Below, one piece after another: positions 1 through 5,074 of a stretch of DNA of 5,074 nt (positions are counted from its first letter, which is position 1; each line of letters starts with the position of its first letter). Below the pieces are notes generated by a model. That model saw only the letters and a program-made list of their open reading frames with translations, had not been told where the DNA came from and searched no databases. Position numbers and translations under genes: made by a program. The stretch comes from an uncultured Spirochaetia bacterium (lineage in GTDB: Bacteria; Spirochaetota; UBA4802; JAGODF01). The stretch covers positions 1 through 5,074 of the forward strand of contig CALCJG010000167.1 of the NCBI GenBank assembly GCA_937967705.1, in the 5' to 3' direction.

Positions 1-47
1 GAGATATCCACTCGTGACTGGAGTTCAGACGTGTGCTCTTCCGATCT
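1..47. other. Illumina TruSeq adapter sequence (contamination)
   Basis: Bases 14-47 (34 nt, from GTGACTGGAG to CTTCCGATCT) match the Illumina TruSeq multiplexing read-2 primer sequence, recalled from knowledge of the kit. Bases 1-5 (GAGAT) match the end of the P7 oligonucleotide. The eight bases between them (ATCCACTC, reverse complement GAGTGGAT) fit the i7 index slot and agree with what I remember as TruSeq index 23. The order P7 end, index, read-2 primer is exactly that of a library adapter, so this is not genomic DNA. It also shows that the window starts at the raw end of an assembled contig. Confidence 0.97.
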
Positions 48-129
48 TGGAACCGCCAATAATGGTTTCCTGATCCTCCCTTCCGCGAACCCGGAAGGGA
101 GGATCAGGAAACCATTATTGGCGGTTCCA
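48..129. repeat. Perfect 38-bp inverted repeat, probable fold-back chimera
   Basis: The left arm at 48-85 is the exact reverse complement of the right arm at 92-129, with a 6-base loop (CGAACC, 86-91). The left arm starts at the first base after the adapter. The right arm is an in-frame, well-conserved part of the dihydroorotase gene (RED-QETIIGGS after REPG), so the right arm is the natural copy and the left arm is a copied-back duplicate. Bases around the turn read TTCCGCGAACCCGGAA, so the natural gene may contain a 5-bp TTCCG/CGGAA stem able to prime snap-back synthesis. It is best read as a library artefact, not a terminator or a recombination site. Confidence 0.93.
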
Positions 130-1178
130 CTGTCGCCGCAAAAAGCGGATTTACATCCGTATGTACCATGCCCAACACGAATCCTGTCATAGACAATCAG
201 GCCCTTGTACGCTTCATCCGTCTCGAAGCAGAAAAGGGTCCGATCAACGTATTCCCTATCGCAACCATCACCAAGGGCGCCCGGGGCGAAGAAATCTCCG
301 AAATGGGGGAATTGGTCAAAGGGGGTGCAGTAGGTTTTTCCGATGACGGCAGGCCTGTCATGAGTTCCATTCTCATGAGGCGTGCATTGGAATACGCACG
401 CATGTTTGATGCCCCCATCATCACTCATTCCGAGGATCTTCTCCTTACGGATGAGGGAATCATCAACGAAGGCAAAAACTCCATCCGGCTTGGACTAAAG
501 GGAAGCCCTCGGGAATCAGAAGAGATCATGATCGCAAGAGACGTCATCCTTGCCAGGATGACCCGTGGAAGACTCCATGTCGCTCACGTCTCTTCAGGCG
601 GCTCTGTCGAGATCATCCGCCGTGCAAAGGAGGAGGGGATTCAGGTAACCTGTGAAACCGCTCCCCATTATTTCTCTCTCACAGATGACTGTATTGAGGA
701 ACACATGTCAATGGCCAAGATGAATCCCCCGCTGAGAACCGAGCAGGACAGACTGGCTATCATCGAAGGACTCAGGAACGGAACCATCGATGTCATCGCT
801 ACAGACCACGCTCCTCATCTGCGTAATGAAAAGATGCAGGAAATTGAATACGCACCTTTCGGTATTATAGGACTGGAAACAGCGGTCCCGCTCATCATTT
901 CCATACTGATCAACCAGTATGATTTCACCCCGCTGCAGGCTTTTAAACCCGTAACAGTCAATCCTGCGGGAATATTAAAAATTGACAAAGGCCGTTTAAA
1001 AGAAGGAGGAGCTGCGGATATTACAGTCATCGATCCTGAGAAGAAGATCACAATCAATGAGGACTTTATCATCTCCCGCTGCAAGAACACCCCCTTCATG
1101 GGGAGGGAGTTGACGGGATCTGTCGAGTACACTATCTGCAACGGAAAACTCGTTTATCAAAAAGAGGAACGCCTCTAA
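84..1178 (+). CDS. pyrC: Dihydroorotase, class I (5'-truncated by contig end)
   Basis: Dihydroorotase is a zinc-dependent cytoplasmic amidohydrolase that cyclises N-carbamoyl-aspartate to dihydroorotate in de novo UMP synthesis. The frame is open from the fold-back junction: codons 84-95 give REPG, which follows the metal-binding HxH in this family, then REDQETI and GFTSVCTMPNTNPVID. Counting REPG as residues 1-4, visible motifs are the MPNT substrate loop (29-32), FSDDG (85-89, metal-site Asp), HSED (115-118), HVAHVSSGG (165-173), ETAPHYF (191-197), NPPLR (214-218) and ATDHAPH (239-245, catalytic Asp). The C-terminal amidohydrolase sandwich (GRLKEGGAADITVIDP) is complete. Some 60 N-terminal residues, including HxH, are lost to the contig end against a usual family length of about 420-430. 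The ATG at 168 is the Met of MPNT and not a start. Codon 81-83 (TTC, Phe) could be natural (HFREPG) or part of the chimera. The class is judged from REPG, MPNT and the Asp in FSDDG. The gene converges on the SGNH hydrolase. Confidence 0.95.
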   Translation, partial: REPGREDQETIIGGSTVAAKSGFTSVCTMPNTNPVIDNQALVRFIRLEAEKGPINVFPIATITKGARGEEISEMGELVKGGAVGFSDDGRPVMSSILMRRALEYARMFDAPIITHSEDLLLTDEGIINEGKNSIRLGLKGSPRESEEIMIARDVILARMTRGRLHVAHVSSGGSVEIIRRAKEEGIQVTCETAPHYFSLTDDCIEEHMSMAKMNPPLRTEQDRLAIIEGLRNGTIDVIATDHAPHLRNEKMQEIEYAPFGIIGLETAVPLIISILINQYDFTPLQAFKPVTVNPAGILKIDKGRLKEGGAADITVIDPEKKITINEDFIISRCKNTPFMGRELTGSVEYTICNGKLVYQKEERL

Positions 1179-1780
1179 AAAACCTCCATAACCGCTTCCG
1201 CCATCAGGCGATATCCCTCGACCGTAGGGTGAACCCTGTCATACTGAACCAGATTGCTGAACTCCGCACCCTCCGCAATCTTTGTTTTCCAGTATTCATG
1301 AACCCTTGCCATGGGCAGATGATTCTTCCTAGCCAGATCTTGAATTTTCTGATAATATTTCATAGCCATTTCATTTTCCCGATTATCATCCAGAAAAACC
1401 GAGGTAAGCAAAACTATATCCGCTTCTGTATCGTTTTGTACATGATCAATTATGGTCCCCAATTGGTTTTGAAAAACCTGCGGAGGGATTCCCATGAAAC
1501 CATCATTGAGAGCAAACTGTACCAATACACAATCCGGATCGCAGTCAAGTACATCCTCTCGAAGACGGTAGAGACCCCCCTCCGCAGTATCCCCAGGAAC
1601 ACCCCGGTTCAGGATAGTTAACCTGCTCTCAGGATATCTAGTCTTCAACATTTCATAGAGGAAATCCAGATATCCCTTACTGACCATCCAGCCCTGGGTC
1701 AATGAATCCCCCAGTGCCACAATTTTCACGAGACACCCCGATTTCATTCTTTCTATGGTCTTTTCCGGCCTGATGTTCAT
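1175..1780 (-). CDS. SGNH/GDSL-family hydrolase (esterase/acylhydrolase)
   Basis: This 201-residue protein has the SGNH hydrolase layout: block I ALGDSLTQG with nucleophile Ser26, block II NRGVPGDT with Gly60, block III LVQFALND with Asn92, and block V YDRVHP with Asp181 and His184. Together these form the Ser-Gly-Asn-His set. Such enzymes hydrolyse esters or thioesters, for example lysophospholipid or acyl-CoA substrates (TesA-like) or acetylated sugars; the substrate cannot be told here. There is no signal peptide or membrane segment, so a cytoplasmic location is inferred. The ATG lies one codon after the TGA of the upstream gene, in the same frame, and lacks a clear Shine-Dalgarno site, which points to translational coupling. 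Met12 is an alternative start that would keep the whole fold. The TAG stop overlaps the TAA of the facing pyrC gene. Confidence 0.9.
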   Translation of the reverse strand: MNIRPEKTIERMKSGCLVKIVALGDSLTQGWMVSKGYLDFLYEMLKTRYPESRLTILNRGVPGDTAEGGLYRLREDVLDCDPDCVLVQFALNDGFMGIPPQVFQNQLGTIIDHVQNDTEADIVLLTSVFLDDNRENEMAMKYYQKIQDLARKNHLPMARVHEYWKTKIAEGAEFSNLVQYDRVHPTVEGYRLMAEAVMEVF

Positions 1781-1783
1781 GAT

Positions 1784-3634
1784 TCAAATGACATCTTCAT
1801 CATCCTCAATCTTGGCAAGATCTTCAAAACGTATATCCAAACCCAATACACCCACGATACGGTCCCCGGAATCCACGACAGGCCCGGAGACTGTAAGGGA
1901 AAGTTTGCCTGTAATTTTAGACACGAATATATCCGAGACATAAGTCTTACCAGTCTGCATGACATTGATGAACCAATCCCTATCGGAATAATCCGTAGCG
2001 ATTAATCCCTTATCGTATTTCGATTTATCCGTAATCTGTGTAATATGCCTCGTAATCTTCTTTCCCGTGGAATCCACAACATAAGCAAAACAGATATATG
2101 GATCGTTCTCTACAAGTTCTCCCAGAACAACTTCCTGTTTTTCAGGATTCATCGATTTGATGTCTTCATGGTTCAAGTATTTGATGAGCAGTGAAACGGC
2201 TTGCTTCTGCTCCCGCATCTTGATCTTGTCGAAATCCGAAATAAAGTAGAGGGGCAGAAATTTCCGGGCGTACATTTCCAGCTCTTCATTGGACATGGCG
2301 GTCACACGACCATTTTCGTACTCCTTCATGATCCGTGTATGCATCCGTGTGATCCCGGGATCTTTTTTGTCGATAGCATAATCCCCGGTCAACCCCAGAT
2401 GACTGTTGACCCATTTGGAAACTCCCGCCACTCCCGATTTGTCAGTAATCCCGATACCCAGCGGTTTATTGAGAATTTTTTCCGTATTGAATATGTTATA
2501 TATCTCCTCGTTCTTAAGAAGCCCATCGACATGGATTCCCGCCCTGGTCACATTAAAGTCAGCACCGACAAAGGGCAGATTTTCCGGAATAGAAAACCCG
2601 ATAGATTCAAAATAATGCGCCATATCCGTAATGGCTGCGGTATCGATGCCATCATCATCCCCGGTGAGTGAAATATATTCGATAACCATCGCCTCCAGGG
2701 GAGTATTCCCCGTTCTCTCCCCGAACCCAAGGAATGTTGCATTAACTGTATCACAGCCATAAAGCCAGGCATAGGTCGCATTGGTAAATCCCCTGTAGAA
2801 ATCATTGTGCCCGTGCCATTCCAGGTTCTCGCCCGGCATTCCCCCGTCATCTATAACAGCCCGAATCAATCTCGGTACAGATCGGGGAAGAGCGGCCATC
2901 GGATAAGTAACGCCATATCCCATCGTATCACAAAGCCTCACCTTGATGGGTATTTTAGTCTCCTCCATCCGCCGAACGAGCTTCTGAACGAAAGGAACCA
3001 CAAAACCATAGATATCGCTCCTTGTTATATCCTCAAAGTGCAATCGAGGGATAATTCCGTTCTCAAGGGATGTGTCGACTATTGCCAGATAATCCTCCGC
3101 CGCCTCCTTTCTGTTTTTATTCAGTTTGAGATATATATGATAATCGGAAACTGATGCAAGAATGCCCGTTTCCTCCAGTTCCATCTCTTTAACCAGGGAA
3201 AAATCCTTCTTGTTGGCCCTGATCCACCCAGTTATATAGGGAAACCTGTATCCCTTTTTTCTGCAGACTTCTACGGCCTCCCGATCCTTGGCTGTATAGA
3301 GGAAGAACTCCGAATGGGTGATGAGTCCGTTGGGACCTGACAACCGGTGAAGGTAATCGAATATTTTACTGATCTGTTCTACTGTATAGGGTGGTCGTGC
3401 CTGTTGTCCATCTCTAAAGGTGGTGTCAGAAAGACGAAACTTCGCAGAAGGCATGATGGGAATAAACTTATTATCGAAGGGAACACGGCTTATTTTTTCG
3501 TAGGGAAAAATCTCTCTATACAGGTTGGGCTTTTCCGTGTTTTCAATCTCATATTCCTTATTCAGAGTAGCAAAATCCAGCACATCATTCATTTCCGTAA
3601 GCATCCTGATACCTCGCTTATGCTTAAATCTCAT
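1784..3634 (-). CDS. DRE-TIM condensing enzyme (Re-citrate synthase-like) fused to a C-terminal Cache-like sensor domain
   Basis: This 616-residue protein has two parts. Residues about 65-450 form a DRE-TIM metallolyase of the Re-citrate / homocitrate / 2-isopropylmalate synthase type, which condenses acetyl-CoA with a 2-oxoacid. It shows the signature SDTTFRDGQQ (69-78; Arg74, Asp75), HFED (199-202), CDTMGYG (235-241), the metal pair WHGHND (His274, His276), GFGERTGN (303-310, Asn310) and the subdomain motif RAGIHVDG with His368. Residues about 455-495 are a helical linker. Residues about 497-610 resemble a Cache/PDC sensor: a leading helix, FAYVVDSTGKK (516-526), DYSDRDWF (548-555), KTYVSDIFVSKITGK (563-577) and VGVLGLDI (594-601). 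No transmembrane helix is seen, so both domains are probably cytosolic. A LeuA dimerisation/regulatory domain is absent. The oxoacid is not determined; overall resemblance favours Re-citrate synthase (oxaloacetate), and family members are often labelled 2-isopropylmalate synthase or, wrongly, histone-lysine N-methyltransferase. Start 3634 is chosen for its strong ribosome site; Met11 (3604) is an alternative with a weaker GAGG. Confidence 0.9.
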   Translation of the reverse strand: MRFKHKRGIRMLTEMNDVLDFATLNKEYEIENTEKPNLYREIFPYEKISRVPFDNKFIPIMPSAKFRLSDTTFRDGQQARPPYTVEQISKIFDYLHRLSGPNGLITHSEFFLYTAKDREAVEVCRKKGYRFPYITGWIRANKKDFSLVKEMELEETGILASVSDYHIYLKLNKNRKEAAEDYLAIVDTSLENGIIPRLHFEDITRSDIYGFVVPFVQKLVRRMEETKIPIKVRLCDTMGYGVTYPMAALPRSVPRLIRAVIDDGGMPGENLEWHGHNDFYRGFTNATYAWLYGCDTVNATFLGFGERTGNTPLEAMVIEYISLTGDDDGIDTAAITDMAHYFESIGFSIPENLPFVGADFNVTRAGIHVDGLLKNEEIYNIFNTEKILNKPLGIGITDKSGVAGVSKWVNSHLGLTGDYAIDKKDPGITRMHTRIMKEYENGRVTAMSNEELEMYARKFLPLYFISDFDKIKMREQKQAVSLLIKYLNHEDIKSMNPEKQEVVLGELVENDPYICFAYVVDSTGKKITRHITQITDKSKYDKGLIATDYSDRDWFINVMQTGKTYVSDIFVSKITGKLSLTVSGPVVDSGDRIVGVLGLDIRFEDLAKIEDDEDVI

Positions 3635-3641
3635 GACCCAT

Positions 3642-3648
3642 CTCCTTT
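3642..3648 (-). promoter_or_regulatory. Ribosome binding site of the condensing enzyme-Cache gene
   Basis: On the minus strand AAAGGAG lies 7 bases before the ATG at 3634. It is a strong Shine-Dalgarno match at optimal spacing and is the main reason to prefer this start over the internal Met11, which has only GAGG before it. Confidence 0.75.
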
Positions 3649-3685
3649 CATATCACCTTCCTTATTAATGAATAGATTTTATCAC

Positions 3686-3703
3686 CAAAACTCGCAGGTT
3701 TTG
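3686..3703. repeat. Short inverted repeat near the predicted transcription start
   Basis: CAAAAC (3686-3691) and GTTTTG (3698-3703) form a perfect 6-bp inverted repeat around a 6-base loop. It sits just downstream of the candidate -10 box on the minus strand, where a repressor operator or a leader hairpin could act. It is short and AT-rich and has no U-run in the gyrA reading direction, so it is not a convincing gyrA terminator. Function is unproven. Confidence 0.3.
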
Positions 3704-3708
3704 AAATA

Positions 3709-3736
3709 ATTTTACATTCAGTTCACAATCGTTCAA
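3709..3736 (-). promoter_or_regulatory. Candidate sigma-70-type promoter for the condensing enzyme / SGNH unit
   Basis: Read on the minus strand, TTGAAC (3731-3736) and TAAAAT (3709-3714) are separated by 16 bases. They match the -35 consensus at 4 of 6 positions and the -10 at 5 of 6. Transcription would start near 3702, leaving a leader of roughly 70 bases before the ATG at 3634. The 180-base gap after gyrA is AT-rich, so chance matches are possible. A second TAAAAT closer to the gene lacks a good -35. Confidence 0.4.
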
Positions 3737-3814
3737 TAAGGTCTGACAATTTCTTTACAGACAACTAGCTTAACAATCATTCCCTTAAACAATTAAAAGT
3801 ATTGCAGAGTTTTT

Positions 3815-5074
3815 CTACTGCTCGTCTGAAATAACCGCAAGATCCGAGACGCTGTCCTCATCAGGAACATTCAGAAGCCTGACACCAACCGTGGCACGGC
3901 CCTGCATGGAAACGTCTTTGGCATTGAGGCGTATAGTCATACCCCCTTTGGAGGCTATGATAATCTCATCCTCAGGGAAAACCGAACGTATGCCTATCGC
4001 AACACCGTTTTTATCCATGACCTTGGCATATGTCATCCCTTTACCGCCTCGGCCTTTGTTGTGAAAATTCTTATACTCCATTCTCTTTCCATAGCCCTTC
4101 GAGGAAACCATGAATAAGCTCGATTTTTCCTTTACTACATCAAGACCGATAATCTCATCATTCTTTGCAAGACGCATACCAATAATCCCGGCTGCATTTC
4201 GTCCCATCGATCTCATCTTGCTCAAGTTGGTTCGAAGAATCAGCCCCATCTTCGTTGCTATGACGATATCATCATTTTTTTCAACAAGCTTGACATCTAC
4301 CAGTTCGTCTTCCTTTTTTAAATTTATGGCTATAATACCGCCCTTTTTAGCGTTCCTGAATTCACCGATGTCGATTTTCTTTAAGATCCCCTCCCGGGTT
4401 ACCATGCACATATAGGCATCGGTCTCTGTATCCGGTACAGAGCATATGGCGGATATATCCTCTCCTGTAGAAAGATTGATGATCCCCTTAATCGATTTTC
4501 CCCGACCAACCTTGCTTGCCATGGGAAGCTCATAGGTTTTCAAACCAAAGATCTTTCCCTTGTTGGAAAAGAGGTACATGGTATCGTGAGTGGAGGAGAT
4601 GCTCATCATTTTAATAAAGTCCTCTTTCTTGATACTGATACCGCTGACACCCTTGCCACCCCGGCGTTGCTTTTTAAAGATATCCACGGACAGCCTTCGG
4701 ATAAAACCGTCATTGGTAATGGTTACAACCATATCCTCATCGGCGATTAAATCCTCCATGTCGAAGCTTGTTGATGTTTCTCCGCCGATCTGTATCTCCG
4801 TTTTGCGCGGCTCGGAATATTTGTTCTTTATCTCCGTCAACTCATCCTTAATAATTCCCAGTATGCGTTTATCGCTCTTCAATATCGCTTTCAGTTCCCC
4901 GATGAGCTTGAGCAGTTCCTTCAGCTCATCCATCACCTTCTTGACTTCCAGCCTGGTCAACCGCTGCAGCCGCACCTCCAATATGGCCTTGGACTGTATG
5001 TCCGTCAGCTTAAACCTTTTCATGAGCCTCTGATGGGCATCATCCACGGTTTTTGAGGATTTAATGATGGCGAT
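3815..5074 (-). CDS. gyrA: DNA gyrase subunit A, C-terminal part (5' end outside window)
   Basis: GyrA is the DNA-cleaving and wrapping subunit of gyrase (GyrA2GyrB2), which introduces negative supercoils using ATP. The window holds its last 419 residues; the frame is open to the window edge, and the GTG at 5045-5047 is an internal Val, not a start. Residues 1-90 (IAIIKSSKTVDDAHQRL, then ILEVRLQRLTRLEV) are the end of the tower/coiled-coil and C-gate region. The GyrA box QRRGGKG (residues 136-142) distinguishes it from ParC, and is needed for DNA wrapping. Six pinwheel blades start near residues 116, 165, 219, 268, 318 and 369, recognisable from repeated strands such as VVTITNDGFIRRL, DIVIATKMGLILRT and EIIIASKGGMTIRL. 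The domain is complete and ends with a very short tail (SDEQ). No clear intrinsic terminator follows in the 180-base gap to the next gene. Confidence 0.97.
   Translation of the reverse strand: MAIIKSSKTVDDAHQRLMKRFKLTDIQSKAILEVRLQRLTRLEVKKVMDELKELLKLIGELKAILKSDKRILGIIKDELTEIKNKYSEPRKTEIQIGGETSTSFDMEDLIADEDMVVTITNDGFIRRLSVDIFKKQRRGGKGVSGISIKKEDFIKMMSISSTHDTMYLFSNKGKIFGLKTYELPMASKVGRGKSIKGIINLSTGEDISAICSVPDTETDAYMCMVTREGILKKIDIGEFRNAKKGGIIAINLKKEDELVDVKLVEKNDDIVIATKMGLILRTNLSKMRSMGRNAAGIIGMRLAKNDEIIGLDVVKEKSSLFMVSSKGYGKRMEYKNFHNKGRGGKGMTYAKVMDKNGVAIGIRSVFPEDEIIIASKGGMTIRLNAKDVSMQGRATVGVRLLNVPDEDSVSDLAVISDEQ

Noticed and set aside
48..129. Strong hairpin resembling a terminator or attachment site
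   Set aside because: It abuts a library adapter, its right arm is conserved pyrC coding sequence, and no U-run follows.
161..346. 61-residue plus-strand open frame
   Set aside because: It lies out of frame inside pyrC and has an Arg/Gly/Ser-rich composition typical of a shadow frame.
815..1141. Minus-strand open frame opposite pyrC
   Set aside because: The opposite strand encodes clear dihydroorotase motifs such as ATDHAPH, and this frame shows no recognisable domain.
1199..1210. CGCC/GGCG hairpin near the convergent stops as a terminator
   Set aside because: The stem is only 4 bp, it lies within the SGNH coding sequence, and no T-run follows directly on either strand.
2201..2671. 156-residue plus-strand open frame antisense to the condensing enzyme
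   Set aside because: It lies fully opposite the conserved catalytic region (WHGHND side to GIHVDG) and resembles no family.
3347..3709. Plus-strand open frame crossing the start of the fusion gene and the spacer
   Set aside because: It has no ribosome site or domain and runs opposite the SDTTFRDGQQ catalytic segment.
3721..3814. Intrinsic terminator for gyrA
   Set aside because: Only a weak GTCTG/CAGAC pair with a 12-base loop is seen, without a U-run, so it is too weak to annotate.
4590..5033. Ser/Leu-rich plus-strand open frame that looks membrane-like
   Set aside because: It is the complement of the Lys/Glu-rich coiled coil and blade 1 of GyrA, which produces such hydrophobic shadows.

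Overview
This looks like the end of a bacterial contig. It carries one gene on the plus strand (pyrC, 5'-truncated) that converges on three minus-strand genes: gyrA, a two-domain condensing enzyme, and an SGNH hydrolase. Gene density is high, codon use looks even, and no mobile element, RNA gene or CRISPR array is visible. The organism cannot be named from this sequence. A de novo pyrimidine gene, ordinary Shine-Dalgarno sites and a Re-citrate-synthase-like enzyme suggest an anaerobic or fermentative bacterium. A spirochaete or clostridium-like lineage is a low-confidence guess from the look of the proteins.

Bases 1-129 are not a natural chromosome segment. Bases 1-47 match an Illumina TruSeq adapter: the tail of P7, an 8-base index region and the read-2 primer. 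They abut a perfect 38-bp inverted repeat (48-85 / 92-129), which looks like a fold-back library chimera. Genuine sequence begins at about 81-86, inside pyrC. pyrC therefore lacks its N-terminus, including the metal-binding HxH, and the ATG at 168 is an internal Met rather than a start.

From 84 to 1178 (+) lies the rest of dihydroorotase (PyrC), the third step of UMP synthesis. Its stop codon overlaps by three bases with the stop of the facing gene. From 1780 down to 1175 (-) is a small cytoplasmic SGNH/GDSL-type hydrolase. From 3634 down to 1784 (-) is the most interesting gene. It joins an N-terminal DRE-TIM acyl-CoA/2-oxoacid condensing enzyme of the Re-citrate synthase / homocitrate synthase / isopropylmalate synthase type to a C-terminal Cache-like (PDC/PAS-like) ligand-sensing domain. 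No transmembrane segment is present. The SGNH gene follows in the same reading frame, separated by one TGA and one codon, so the two are very probably co-transcribed.

From the window end (5074) down to 3815 (-) is the C-terminal half of DNA gyrase subunit A, with the GyrA box and all six beta-pinwheel blades. The 180-base gap between gyrA and the fusion gene holds a plausible promoter, a small hairpin and a strong ribosome binding site, so the fusion gene and the SGNH gene probably form their own two-gene unit. The working idea is a central-carbon condensing enzyme whose activity is tuned by a small molecule bound to a Cache domain inside the cell, in place of the LeuA-type regulatory domain of classical isopropylmalate synthases.
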